Numbered from the stretch's first letter, positions 10,760-21,924 are shown. The stretch: DNA of 64,000 nt from Endothia cerciana (GCA_026119935.1 JALRMH010000003.1:62001-126000); one strand, 5' to 3'. Numbers and translations: made by a program. Notes: generated by a model from the letters alone, not told the origin.

Positions 10760-11791
10760 GGCTGAGACTCGGTTTGGCTTTGTAACGGATACAACAGCGA
10801 AGCAGATGCTTTTCTTTTGTTAGATGTCTTAGCGAAGCACACGAGTTGGTGTATTTCTTGTGTTGTCCCCGTCCGAAGATGCAAGAGGTACCGAATTGTC
10901 GCCGTCGAATGTCATTGATCAGTGGCGAACGGATGTCCGACATCAGATGTCAGGCATCACTTTATGGAGAGGAAACTTCCTGCTGTCTTTATACGCCAAG
11001 GCCCTTGTTCAGCCCCCAAAGATGTTCGCGTGTGCCCAGCAATTCGCCTGGGGACGTAGGAGCCGATTTTGGTGAAGCCTGGATCGGCTGGTCTGAATAC
11101 GACACGCCGCACGCAGGGGCCGGTAAGCAGCCTAAGGGCCTGCATGTATCTGGTGAATTCCGCGTTGACGCTGGCGACTACAAAGAACGGTACCGCACAG
11201 GTCGAAGTAGCAGCACAACACGAGGCTGCAAGTGGGAACTGCACAACTAACCCTTCATCCTGAGTGGGCTAGCCTGCAGGCCATGTACCTGGGACTGCAG
11301 ACGCTGAAGACTCCTTGAGTGGCACCCCCAAAATGTGCTACGTGTCGGTAGAACGGATTGTGTGCTTCAGATTTGCCACCCGCGAGAAGGATCTAGGTGA
11401 GAAAGGAAGCAGCGATTCACTTGGATCTCTAGAGAGGCGAACGTGAACGGATGCGAGTAGGTTCTGCGGTTGACAGCAAGCCAGGTCTCTGACTGCGCGG
11501 CGGTGTAGTCGCATCGTAGTTCCTGCCTTGCATTGCCGCCAGGAGTGCAGATATACATATGTAGGCGCGATGAGCCACTTGGCATCTGGTGAAGGTTCGT
11601 GGTGCCTAACACCTGCGCTCCTAAGTGAAGTGTAGTCATTGGTACACATCCTCCGGCCAGCGGTCGGCACTTTTGGCAAAGATTTCACGCCTGGCGGCAT
11701 GTATGACGGATTGCTGGTGGACTCTGGGGCGAGCCTTGGCAGGTAGACCTGGATAGGTAGAGGGGCCACCTTGATGGCGCAAGGTCTAGTT
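10760..11791. other. intergenic, no gene recognised
   Basis: Several open frames of 60-190 codons lie here, including 11338-11898 minus, which overlaps the end of the GTP cyclohydrolase gene. A minus frame at 10957-11244 starts with a hydrophobic stretch but has no further support. Confidence 0.4.
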
Positions 11792-13042
11792 CTATTTACT
11801 GGGTATCGACTCCATGTCCAACATGTGCCCCATCTTCTCGATCTGGAACCATCGACCTTTAGTATGCGTTCATGTGGGACAGATGATCCGAGGCGCACTT
11901 ACCTTTGTCTTGAGATATCCTTCGACCTCCTTACTCCGGAAGCCACCCCTTCCCCTCCAGCTCAGGGGCACCATCTCAACCCTCTCCCTGACGATGACTT
12001 CCCGATTCGGACCCTCAACCGCACGGATCTTGTCAGGGTTGTTCGTCAACAGCCTGATCTCATCCTGGCCCAGATCCAACAGCATGGCGGTGGCCAGGCC
12101 GTAGCTCCTGGCGTCGGCAGGATGTCTCAGTAACAGGTTTGCCTCGACGGTATCGGAGCCGAGATCTTGTAGGTTGTATGCCTTGAGCTTCTCACCCAGT
12201 CCGATACCCCGGCCCTCCTGCCTCAGGTAGATAATGACACCCCCAGCGCTGTTGGATGGTAGGGACATTAGCCGGGCGGCCTCGTCGAGCTGCTCGCCGC
12301 AGTCGCACCGTGCCGACCAGGCCGTCTCACCAGTGTAACATTCGCTGTGTATGCGTACCAGGGGGATGTCGCTGCCCCTCGTGGGTGTGTTGTGCTCGGG
12401 TGTGGCATCCTGCGGTCCCATCATGCCACTGGTCGTCCTGCCAGGGTACAGACGTCCGACGTAGGCGCCGCGGACCATACGGTCGGTCTCAGTCTCGCCG
12501 GGTCTGGGGGCATCCAGGCTCCTGCTCCGGATGTTGTCGCCGAACACAATGGCCAGATGCTCCTTGTTGTCGACGTCGTTGGAGTAGAGGTGGAGGAACA
12601 TCTCGGTGCCGGTGACGGTCGGGATGCGGGCGCGCACAATACACTCGACATTGGGCAGGCGCTCGACCAGGCGTGGCTTCGCGGAGCCGCAACCCGAGTC
12701 TGGGCCGGGGAGGGAGGAGTCGACGGGGACAGCGCGGGCGGGACGGAGCGATGGGCCGGCAGAAGAGGTCGGGGCTCCGGTGAGTGAGGAGACGGAGGTG
12801 GGCGGGGTGGACGTGCCGGGCGTCGAGGGAGGGGTAAAGGAAGGGCTGAGGAGGGAGGGCGGCGGTGGTTGGGCTATTGTAGAGCCTGAATCATCTTGGT
12901 CGGACTGGTGGCTTGGAGGCGCACTGCCATCATCGAGCGCGGCGGGTGGGAGATTATCGATGTCGGTGTCGGGACGGAGGGGCGTGGTCCTCGGTGAGTA
13001 GAAGGAGGGCAGACCAGTCTCGGTACGCCATTGGCCGGCCAT
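11792..13042 (-). CDS. RIB1: GTP cyclohydrolase II, 396 aa
   Basis: Catalyses the first committed step of riboflavin synthesis, converting GTP to 2,5-diamino-6-ribosylamino-4-pyrimidinone 5'-phosphate with release of formate and pyrophosphate. The first 125 residues are Pro/Ser-rich and low-complexity. The catalytic domain then begins (VECIVRARIPT). The zinc site is C235, C246 and C248 in SECYTGETAWSARCDCGEQL, and the GTP/catalytic loop is LRQEGRGIGLGEKLKAYN (273-290). A terminal intron (11843-11902, with TACTAAA branch point) must be removed. The last exon (11792-11842) then gives IEKMGHMLDMESIPSK, the expected C-terminus; the unspliced frame would end earlier at 11870. It is longer than yeast Rib1 because of the N-terminal extension. 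It shares an upstream region of about 1.1 kb with the divergent coilin-like gene. Confidence 0.95.
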
Positions 13043-14136
13043 GTCCTCGGCGGACTTGAGGTACCAGATTCCACACAGCTCAATCCTCCGATGCGGCCCC
13101 GGTGCGGAGCAAAATGTTCAGTCGGCGCCCCAAACCGAGCCAGAGCCTCCGGTTGTGCCGGTGGTAGTGGATTGTATGTATCCTCAATCCAAGTCCAGGC
13201 ACAGGACCCTGGACCGTCTCGAGTGCGCAGCCGCAGCGGTTCAGGTTCGAGGACCCGAGAGGAAACAGTCAATAGCGCCCTGGCCAAGGAGGGTTACCTC
13301 GTTGGGGGCCGGGTCCTCGTCGTCGTCGTCGTCTCTGTAGAATGCAATACAGTAACTGCACCTGTACGCGCAACGTCGGAGTGGGGGCGGGTGGTGCAGC
13401 TTCCCTCAGGTCAGATCAGATAGAAGACGTGAGGAATGATGTGCTTCCTGTCGGGGACTGGGGACGGGAACATCCAAAGAGGGGGAGAGCGATCTTGTTT
13501 GCACTGCGGTGCTCGAAGAAGGCTGAAGTCCAGTCCCAGTCGAGCCGGGTCCAGTCGAGTTCGGAGCAGAGAACACAGCCGACTGCGAAGAGGCAGAGGG
13601 TCCGTTCCGCTTCCCGGCACCCCGCCATTCCGAACCGCTGTACCATACACTAAGTAAGCCTTAGTAAGCGCCTAGAGCCCGAACCAGGTGACGAATTCAG
13701 GATAGAATACAGTGGAACAGAACACAGGTACGTACTGTACCATAGTGCCATACAGTAGTATGCCCCCTGCAACCCAGGCCATCCCCGCAGGGGCACCTGG
13801 ACACTTCACTATTGCTGCGCGCTACCCCGCCAGGCCGGCGGGCGCTGTCCAGTGATCAATTACAGGTAATTATTTTCGACGCGTCTCCAGAACGTCGTCA
13901 CCGTGCTCAACCCACCCAAGACCTCAAAATCTCAACAACCACTTGCCCCCCCCCGTCCAAATAACCCCACATACCGTATCTACGGGCCATGTCTGCAGCG
14001 TTGCGACCCTCGAATGAGCAGGACATCCAACGGCTCTGCTAACTGAAACCGTCGCACATGCGAACGGTGACGGCTGTGAAGAGACAGGACAACCATCCTA
14101 TAACCACCGACGGCGGCCGGGATTCTGACGGCGGGA
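13043..14136. other. divergent promoter region between RIB1 and the coilin-like gene
   Basis: Head-to-head spacer that probably carries both promoters and 5' UTRs. It contains a GTCGTC-type trinucleotide run around 13316-13335 and C-rich tracts near 13947. No coding frame with family character was seen. Confidence 0.5.
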
Positions 14137-17100
14137 ATGGACAAGGACCTTCGTCTCCGGCTGGTGGTGCGGCGTAACGGCCTGCCCGAGGTCAGGGTCC
14201 TCTTCAAGCTTCCCATCGCCGACGATCCCAGCATCGCCAGCCTCCTGGACCACGTCAACGACACCATCCCTCTCGAGGATGCCCACGGCGAGTGGGGCCT
14301 GGAAGACTACGCCGTTGAGCTGCACGACAAGGACGGCCGTGCCTTCGAGTGCCTGCACTATCAGCCTGTCGCAGGTCTCCTGGACAAGGATGACGAGGTC
14401 TTGTCAGTTGCCCTGCCCAGCCTGTTCCCCCTCCATGCTGCTACTACCGGGGAGTGTTCTCCAGTTGCTGACTGTGTCTCCCACCATAACAGCATCCGTC
14501 CTCTCATGACCGTCGACCTGAAGAAGCGCCGACTGTCCGGGAGAGACCAGATCCTTACCGGGGGGGAGCATCTGATCGATGGCGTGCCCTTCGGCCGTCC
14601 CCGGCTCAGAATCCCCAGAGCCCGCCCACCCGTTAGCATCGCCCCCAGAAAACGCCGCCGCCTGAATTACGATGAGGCTGCCGATCTGGATCATCTTGAC
14701 TACGACTTTGAAGATGAGGACGTCGGTCAAGACCCCAGTGGCGAAGGTATCAATCTACAACGGCGACAAGAAGGCGAAGGCGGCAGGGCACGGCTTCTCC
14801 TGACACAGCATGGCGAGACAGGCTCCCGTGCGGGCCGCCGGCGCGTGCGCTTTCCTGCTGGCATGGCTACGAGGTCTCAGTGGGAGTATGCCAACACAGG
14901 TCAAGAAGATGACAACGAGACAGACACTGGAGGGGACGAGGACGAGGACGAGGGCGAGGACATCGACTCCCAGGAGCTCGCTGACGAGCTTGACGAGCTG
15001 AGGGCCCTTGCCGAAGAGGAGGAGGCTCGCATCGAGCACGGTGGTCATGTCGACGAGGAACACGAACGCTTCCACACCCCGACTGGGGGCCCTGAAGACG
15101 CGGTCTTCGAACAGGACGATGCTCATCGGCGCGGTAGAGTTGCGCCAGCGCGGTCGACGCCACCAAGGAGACCTCAGAGGAAAACCAGGCAAAAGGCTGC
15201 TGCGACCGACGTTAGGCCCTCTGATAAGGAAAATGTTCATCCCGAAGCTCCCGCTCAGATTGGAGTCGACCTGCTCGATCCTGCTCTCCTCGACAAGATC
15301 ACTGCCATTCGTTTTGCCTTTCCCCAAGTGTCCGCCACTGATTGTGGGTCGCTCCTTGTCAAGCAAAGCATGGATGTGAGCAAAGTATGGCGGATCTTGG
15401 CAAAGTCACTCAAACCAAGGCAGGGGCTTGCAGAGACCATGGTCGTCAGTACCCAGCTGGAACTCCCTCGGCAGGTCCGGATAGTGTCATCATCTCCAGG
15501 AAATCCAGCAGGGGCGCTTGGCGAGGTCAGTCGCATCGATGATGACGACGAGGATGACTCTTCAAGCAGCGAGGAGGAAGATAGTGACGACTCAGACGGG
15601 CCTGCTGAAAACGGGAGCGAAGATGATTCTGGCGACGGCGAGAGTGATAGTGGCGGCACTTCCGAAGAAGCCCCAGCCAGACCGTCTCGACCTGTGAAGC
15701 ACGGTCCAGACGCTGCCGCATCGACCAGCCCCACGGCTTCTTCCAATGAAAGCGAGTTCGAGAGCGATGGTGAGGTTGAGGAATCTGTAGATGTACAATC
15801 GCGGCAGGCCAAACCTCAAATCAAACCCGGCGACGGGCGAAAAGAACGTGGGAGAGACGAGTTGGCCGGCAGTAGCACCACAAGCGACACTTCCTCAGAT
15901 ACGCCTGACGCAGAGGAACCTGTAATCCAGCGGGCTCACAGCCTCCGAGACCGAAATATCAACAAATCTTCGCCTTCAAGTAACAGGGATGTCAACATTC
16001 TGTCCAGAACAACAATGGCTCTAAGTGGGAAGGATGTGTCTTCGACGGATGATAGCGAAGAGAGCCTAAGCTCGACCTCGACCTCTGACTCAAGCTCCGA
16101 TTCGGATTCCGAGCCAGTGAAAAAAGCTGCTCAGCCTGTGAAGGCGAAAGTGACCAATCCATCCCAGCCTCGAAATACATCTCAAACGCCTACGAAATCA
16201 AACGCTCGCTCTGCTGCGTCTCAAGCTTCGGCCCAATCACTTGTGCCACCCGGGCAAGGCCAGACCAGGACACAAAAGCGCAATCAGAGGAGACGGCTTG
16301 AGAATCGGAGAAAGAAGGCGGCTCTGTTAGTGGCGAGCGGCTCACAGGATGCTTCACAGGAAACTCAAGAAACATCCGTCAAAGATACCGATTTGGCGGC
16401 GAAGAAGAAGGCGCTGCTGCAGACACTGGGAACAGGATTGAACACAGTGCACAAAGAACAGGAAGTGGGAACCGATCAACCGGCGTCTTCAGCGCTCGAG
16501 AGGCCGGCGGCTGAGGATCCAGATGCGTGGAAACAGAAGATCTCCTATCGCGCTGTCGAGTGTGTCCAGGACGGGGTAGAGCTCAGTGAGCCTCCGTTCC
16601 CCTTTGTACAGCGCTGGGATCCGCAGCAGCGGTGGGACAGCCAACATGGCTCGCAGCGTCGTGGCAAGAGGAAGTCTCGTGACAGCTTACAGTTTTATGA
16701 TGACCGGAGTCTGCGCAACAAAAAACGAAAGGTGGGCCAGGACTATTACGACCAAGAGGACACAACAACCTCGAGATACCCCGACAATGTGATGTTGAAC
16801 TACGACGACGTGTCCTTCCATCCTGATGAAGGTCCGATGACCAATGGGAACGGCGGCGGACTATCCGGGCCCGGTCATTCCGAGAGTCACGAGGCGGACA
16901 AGCAAAACAGTGATGATGAGGATGACCTTCCACCACTCCCGGAAGACACATCTTTGCTACCCGGGCTTCATAAAGAGAACCTTATTACGGGATCAATCAT
17001 CGCATGGAAACAATTGCTCTGCACCGAGGCCACCAATTGGCAGCCTCAGCTGAGCGACTTCATGACAGCTGCTGTCATTCAGATCCATGATGGTGGTGAG

Positions 17101-18360
17101 AGCTTCCATGTACAACTGGCCAAGCGTGACAGAAACGTCGACAAGAACGAGAGGAAGTTTGACCACGAGACTGGACAACGGATTTACGGCAAATTTGAGG
17201 TTCCCGACGAGGACGACGATGCATATGAAGAAGATCTCGGCTTCCGAGACGTGTGCCTGTCTCAGATGCTTGACGCCCGCATCGTGCAGCAAGCCAGTAG
17301 AGCAAGTCAGGCACAAGCCAGCAACAATGTCTCTGGCGAAGAATGTCTCCCTAGAAGCTCCAACGCCGGCTCTCCTGCGGCCCAGGTTCCTCGTCTACTC
17401 CAACTTGATTTCGAAGTTGCCGACAGCCAACCCGAACAGAACTTGCGTAAGAACAAATCGTCGGGCAAGCGCAATAATAGCAACGAACAATCGGGCACAC
17501 TTGATCACGAGAATAATGATCGTGAGGGGGAGCTGGATCCAGAGATATCCCGTTCCATGGGATTTGACATGGTCAGGGACAGTACCAATGCTGAGGAAAG
17601 TTTCATTTCTGAGACAAATCATACCATTGCGCTCGATGACAATGATGAGTATGCACAAGCTATATCTAATGGCGACGGGATGGACATCTCGGATACACGC
17701 CGAGGAGATATCAGTCAACTCATCAGCGAAGGAGGCTTCCGCCAAAAAGTCAGCTCTTCCATGGGTCAGTCTGCATTTTTGCAGGTCGGGAGCCCATCCC
17801 ATCAATTAGAGGAGGAATACGCGTCTTCAGTGCGCCCTCCATACCGTACAGGCTCATTGCAAAGAGAATCATCTGAAGCACCGTCAGAGTACGGCTCCAA
17901 GGACGCCTCACAACAAGAGACGGGCCATATTGCCGTTGATGCTGACGCAGATGCGTTCCATCCGGCTCCACAGACCCCTGGCCGCGAGCAGATTGGCCCT
18001 GACGGGTCGGATGCAGTTCAAGCTGGTGGGCAGATGACATCTGCTGGTGATCATTCTGCAGACGGCGATTCCCTTGGAAAGAATGATTGCCCTAAGATGG
18101 TTGTCTCTGAGGATACCCAGGGTAGTGACCAGAATGGAAGGCAGCTCGATCCGAATTTCATTGCGCATTCCCACGATCTGGGTGTCGACGCTCTAGATGA
18201 ATCGCCGATGATTGATGGATTCGATGACGAGACTGGTCTGGATGAACCAACCAGGTTTGACAGACGAGAGCGTCAGAAAACGCCTATACAACAGATCTAT
18301 AATGACGATCTGCAGGATACACGAATGGCGACAGAAGTCACCCTTCTCAAGTCGACATAG
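14137..18360 (+). CDS. large acidic coilin-like nuclear protein (DUF7357 type), about 1377 aa after splicing
   Basis: Starts MDKDLRLRLVVRRNGLPEVR and has a ubiquitin-like N-terminal module, as in coilin and fungal DUF7357 proteins. A 90-bp intron (14403-14492, gtcagt donor, gctgac branch, aacag acceptor) is length 3n with no stop, so it is invisible to an ORF caller. Removing it restores DDEVF-IRPLMTVDLKKRRLSGR. Then come LIDGVPFGRP, a basic NLS-like RKRRRL, long Asp/Glu/Ser tracts, and a helical segment around ITAIRFAFPQVSATDCGSLL. A basic stretch TQKRNQRRRLENRRKK precedes an atypical Tudor-like block (16918-17290; LPEDTSLLPGL, GSIIAWKQL, NWQPQLSDFMTA). The coilin comparison rests on this architecture; a nuclear-body RNP role is inference. 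The frame stops with TAG at 18358, but matching acidic tail sequence continues in other frames downstream. Confidence 0.7.
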   Translation: MDKDLRLRLVVRRNGLPEVRVLFKLPIADDPSIASLLDHVNDTIPLEDAHGEWGLEDYAVELHDKDGRAFECLHYQPVAGLLDKDDEVLSVALPSLFPLHAATTGECSPVADCVSHHNSIRPLMTVDLKKRRLSGRDQILTGGEHLIDGVPFGRPRLRIPRARPPVSIAPRKRRRLNYDEAADLDHLDYDFEDEDVGQDPSGEGINLQRRQEGEGGRARLLLTQHGETGSRAGRRRVRFPAGMATRSQWEYANTGQEDDNETDTGGDEDEDEGEDIDSQELADELDELRALAEEEEARIEHGGHVDEEHERFHTPTGGPEDAVFEQDDAHRRGRVAPARSTPPRRPQRKTRQKAAATDVRPSDKENVHPEAPAQIGVDLLDPALLDKITAIRFAFPQVSATDCGSLLVKQSMDVSKVWRILAKSLKPRQGLAETMVVSTQLELPRQVRIVSSSPGNPAGALGEVSRIDDDDEDDSSSSEEEDSDDSDGPAENGSEDDSGDGESDSGGTSEEAPARPSRPVKHGPDAAASTSPTASSNESEFESDGEVEESVDVQSRQAKPQIKPGDGRKERGRDELAGSSTTSDTSSDTPDAEEPVIQRAHSLRDRNINKSSPSSNRDVNILSRTTMALSGKDVSSTDDSEESLSSTSTSDSSSDSDSEPVKKAAQPVKAKVTNPSQPRNTSQTPTKSNARSAASQASAQSLVPPGQGQTRTQKRNQRRRLENRRKKAALLVASGSQDASQETQETSVKDTDLAAKKKALLQTLGTGLNTVHKEQEVGTDQPASSALERPAAEDPDAWKQKISYRAVECVQDGVELSEPPFPFVQRWDPQQRWDSQHGSQRRGKRKSRDSLQFYDDRSLRNKKRKVGQDYYDQEDTTTSRYPDNVMLNYDDVSFHPDEGPMTNGNGGGLSGPGHSESHEADKQNSDDEDDLPPLPEDTSLLPGLHKENLITGSIIAWKQLLCTEATNWQPQLSDFMTAAVIQIHDGGESFHVQLAKRDRNVDKNERKFDHETGQRIYGKFEVPDEDDDAYEEDLGFRDVCLSQMLDARIVQQASRASQAQASNNVSGEECLPRSSNAGSPAAQVPRLLQLDFEVADSQPEQNLRKNKSSGKRNNSNEQSGTLDHENNDREGELDPEISRSMGFDMVRDSTNAEESFISETNHTIALDDNDEYAQAISNGDGMDISDTRRGDISQLISEGGFRQKVSSSMGQSAFLQVGSPSHQLEEEYASSVRPPYRTGSLQRESSEAPSEYGSKDASQQETGHIAVDADADAFHPAPQTPGREQIGPDGSDAVQAGGQMTSAGDHSADGDSLGKNDCPKMVVSEDTQGSDQNGRQLDPNFIAHSHDLGVDALDESPMIDGFDDETGLDEPTRFDRRERQKTPIQQIYNDDLQDTRMATEVTLLKST

Positions 18361-19055
18361 ATAAGCCCTGTGCCGAGCCATCCCGGGTCCAATAGCTCAA
18401 CCGGATCTTCAAGCATCTTTCCGGATGTCAAATTACTCGGTTCACAGCCCGCCAGGATCAGTTTCGAGGTATTTCCCGGGAAAAATCAAGAATGAGCCTT
18501 TGGGACTAGAGGACAAGGCGGATATGTCGAGCAGCGCTAGCTTGGATGCATCCGTCTCCCCGCCAGCAGTATCGAGACCACGACTGAAGCAGGCTCGCGT
18601 TCCATCTTCGAGCCCACAGAATATCAAGAGCTCCCTTGGCATCGACATGCCTAGCAGATTCTGATATTCCGGGTGAGAATGGCGACGTCAATGAGGCCGT
18701 GGGGAAGGACATGAGTCTCAACTCCACTATTTCCAAGGGTTCACAAGTAGTCTCGATCTTGACTAGCAGTCCAGAGCCAGGACAAGAGCAAGGAGTGGAG
18801 CCTGAGCCGGAGTACACGGAAATGTATGCAGACGACAGTGTCGACGATGAGTATGTCGAGGACTCACTTGCCAGCCTGCCAATTCCTAAGGGAGTCAAAC
18901 AGATGTCGCAGTTGAGAACGAAGAGAGGTGCAAGCGTGCCTGTTGCTGAGGAAAAGGAGGACACGATTGGCGTGAACTGGGTTCCGGGAAGCCAAGGACC
19001 AAGTCGCAAAGCCTCCGGACGATATGGAGGGCGATGGTCGGCCACTGGGTTCTAG
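18361..19055 (+). other. probable C-terminal tail of the coilin-like gene, in broken frames
   Basis: Directly after the TAG at 18358, the same frame continues as ISPVPSHPGS up to about 18500. A second frame carries FPGKIKNEPLGLED ... SSLGIDMPSR to 18660. A third frame runs from about 18655 to 19055 with EPEPEYTEMYADDSVDDEY and ends GRYGGRWSATGF. The composition (acidic, Ser-rich, then basic end) suits the C-terminus of the upstream protein better than separate genes. Either small indels plus a stop mutation have shortened the protein, or an intron (possible donor at 18350-18352, acceptor near 18447) plus one frameshift explains it. Confidence 0.45.
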
Positions 19056-20530
19056 GTAGGGTCCGTGGCTTGGACAGAGCTTTGACTCATGTTTTATAGC
19101 TCAACGGTGATTAATGGCCCTGCTGGTGGGGAATACCTGTGCTGGAGTTCTCTATGAAAGATACTATAGCGATCTTGTCAGGTCCTATCCCATCCCCAAT
19201 GCCGTAGGAGAATAGATTACAGGATGGGTGGCAGGCCAAGTTGGCCTTTTAGATCATTGTACAACGGACTGCAGAGGAGAGGAGGGGGGTATGATCAAGA
19301 CATTACCGTCCAGCTTCGTTGGAGAACGTTACACTACTGACCGAAGAACGGCACAAGTTTCACTATTGTGCTACTGTATGATTTGTCCAGGCTTGCCTCA
19401 TGTAATCACAGGAACTAGACCATGGAAGAGATGGAATCTGATCATAATTGAAGCATCAGGTTTCCTAGCGAGCCCCAGCACGGTGTGACAGCAATTCTAT
19501 CTGATTATTGCTGATGTCAGTACTAAAGCCTCAAAGGATGGGGAGAAGCCAAACGGCGAAGACTCGGCGCCCTAGGCTGGGCTTACCCGTGTGGGGCCTC
19601 CATGCTTGGCCGCAGCTACGTAGATCTGATACTGGATGAATACTTGGCGAGATAGGGGTTGGAGTTTTGCTCACAACTGGAGGTATACTCCTTACAGCCC
19701 GCAAAGTGAAGTGTGGTCGGCGCGCCAGGACGATTGGGAACCAAACCCCTGCTCAGCTGCCGAGGCATCCCCCACATCTGCAGCATGTGGTGGAAGAGGC
19801 AGCCAATCGGCTTACACAGAGCTGCAGACACCAGAACCAGCTGCAACGACATGACATCTAGAACCCCCGAAAGAGGACCCAGAGAAATCTTCTGGGCCAG
19901 TCCCTGACGGCCTCGGGGACAGGCCTGTGACGGAGCCTGGAGCCTTGAGTCGTCGTTCATCACAGCTCAGATGGGTCAACGTCAACCATAAGGGTCAAGC
20001 ATGCAGATAAGCTTGATGCATCTCTTCGCCTGGCCCCCAGTTTGCAGGCTCGCAACCTTGGCAGCATAGTCCTAGAAGTGCTGCAGTCCAACCAACGGTC
20101 CATGCATCGCGCTAGATACTTGGACCCGGCGCCGCCGTCAAGGGAAATGAAGTGCATTGGTACCTGTCGCTCGTCCTGCCTATCCCTCCATGATGTGAAG
20201 CGGGGAGGGGGGAGCGCAAGAATTACAGGGTCAGGCGCTTGACTGGGCGGTATTGCGTATTCTGTAGTAGAGGCTGAGTGTATGCTGCTGCTGATATATC
20301 TGACGCCCGCGACGGACACGTCCAGCCCTGCCCCGAGGAATATTGCGCCAGAAGCTCAGTACATATTTCGCTCATTTCTTTCATACCGAGCTTGAAGCTC
20401 GTTTCCTTTCTGTCGACGAGAGAGTCTTCTTACTCAGAGACTTTGGTGGCTGCCATAGCTGCGTTGGAGTAAATCGGAAGGGCGGACTGTTCTCGTGGCT
20501 GTGCGCACGGTTCAATCTAATTCAAGAAGG
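19056..20530. other. intergenic, no gene recognised
   Basis: 3' flank of the coilin-like locus and 5' flank of the Thr-rich secreted protein gene. Short open frames only. Confidence 0.5.
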
Positions 20531-21181
20531 ATGCGGGCCATCATCTTCATATCACTGCTTCTGGGGCTGGCGCCAGTCGCATCCGCCAGCCCCTTCACTC
20601 CACCAGCCAACCCGGATATGAGGCTGGTCACCTTCACCGCAACAGACGGCCAAGCCATGGGCCTGACCACAACCACCACCACCACCACCACCACCACCAC
20701 CACGACGGCAGACCCAACGACACTAGAAGTACCCTCGTCCCCGGAGGACGAGGGGCCCGGGAAGACCCAGCAGCCAGAACTTCGACACGTGCCGGCGCCC
20801 GCCCGGGCCCAGCAGCGCGACGGTTTCGCCACCTCGCCGGCCACCGCGTCGACCGTGGCGGCAGCCACCACCGCAGCGGACGCGGGGGAGGGCAAGAAAG
20901 CCCAGACGACGGAGACGCGAAACCAAGCCGCTATCACGACCCCGGCGCCGACGGATGATCCAGAGGTCGACTCGGACCTAGCGCGGCAGGGCTACAGCCA
21001 GCTGACGTTTTATTCGTGCGAAAAGTATGCCGCCACAGTGACCCATTGTGGCTGGCACGAGGAGGTCGTGCACGTCGGCTCCGCCGACGGGCGCGGAAGA
21101 CAGGCGGTGGGAGGAGCGCCGGGGCTCGCGGCGGCCGGGGCTGCGGCTTGTGGGATGTTCGTGAGCTTGATGTTGAGGTGA
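20531..21181 (+). CDS. secreted Thr-rich protein with conserved Cys C-terminal module, 216 aa
   Basis: The ATG at 20531 was chosen because it begins directly on a signal peptide, MRAIIFISLLLGLAPVASA; an upstream non-ATG codon would only add a charged leader. The mature part opens with an uninterrupted Thr run encoded by an ACC microsatellite, then a long Ala/Thr/Pro-rich, disordered stretch. The end carries YSQLTFYSCEKYAATVTHCGWHEEVV. The YSC...(S/T)HCGWH pattern recurs in small secreted or GPI-linked proteins of filamentous ascomycetes whose function is unknown. A hydrophobic end (GLAAAGAAACGMFVSLMLR) could be a GPI signal. It is probably O-mannosylated on Thr and sits at the cell surface. 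Confidence 0.7.
   Translation: MRAIIFISLLLGLAPVASASPFTPPANPDMRLVTFTATDGQAMGLTTTTTTTTTTTTTTADPTTLEVPSSPEDEGPGKTQQPELRHVPAPARAQQRDGFATSPATASTVAAATTAADAGEGKKAQTTETRNQAAITTPAPTDDPEVDSDLARQGYSQLTFYSCEKYAATVTHCGWHEEVVHVGSADGRGRQAVGGAPGLAAAGAAACGMFVSLMLR
20665..20705 (+). repeat. (ACC)n coding microsatellite
   Basis: About 13 ACC/ACA units encode the Thr run of the secreted protein at 20531-21181. The run is likely length-variable between strains. Confidence 0.9.
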
Positions 21182-21700
21182 TACAGGTTGTTTGAGGCGC
21201 GGAAGTCGGATTGCCCATCCTTGCGGCTTGTGTGGTAGGATTGGGTCTGCTTTCGGGTTCGGATTCGGGAAGCATCATGCTGTTGGGGTTGACAAGGTTT
21301 GGGTCTGGAGCTGTCAGTATACCCGCCTCACTCGAGGCATCATCCAGTTCCTTTATGTGTCGGTACGGGGATCAGTTGGCGGGAGACAAGCTTGCTGGGA
21401 GGGTCGGCCGGCGTCGAGAATGGACATAAGCATGAAGCACCAAGAGGCTGAACCAGAGATATGAGAAGAGGGTCGAAAGGATGGCGGCGCATGTGAGTGC
21501 TTTATTGTTTTTGATGCTGCTATGATAGATCATATAACCACCGCAGTCCCATCCGTATTCACGACGCCATGACCTCAAAAACAGTATCTCTTTTGTGTGT
21601 GTTCCCGAAGAAGACCTCATGTGGTGATGCATCATGTCATGTCGAATTTTGAAGACGCAGCATCACCGGCGATGACGCGTCTCAGGTATATGTCCTCACT

Positions 21701-21747
<47 letters not shown>

Positions 21748-21924
21748 GCTTCCTGCCTGCGCATGTACCTGCCAACCAAAGCCAGCATAGCCCTCGCAAA
21801 GCCTGACCAAGAACCAACGCGAAAACCGACGTGCTTTGGAGTGGATGAGAAGCAGTGGAGGAAGGGGAATCGCAGAATCGACAAGACGAGGTCGTGAAGA
21901 GGTGGGGAAGGGGGGGCGAGTCGC
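21182..21924. other. intergenic between convergent genes
   Basis: Shared 3' flank of the Thr-rich protein gene and the minus-strand eS24 gene. It holds a CTGC microsatellite and no gene that I recognise. Confidence 0.6.
21701..21747. repeat. (CTGC)n tetranucleotide microsatellite
   Basis: About eleven perfect CTGC units, noncoding. Confidence 0.9.

Noticed and set aside
11338..11898. 186-codon minus frame overlapping the GTP cyclohydrolase end
   Set aside because: It uses another frame across a well-supported terminal intron and exon, and has no domain.
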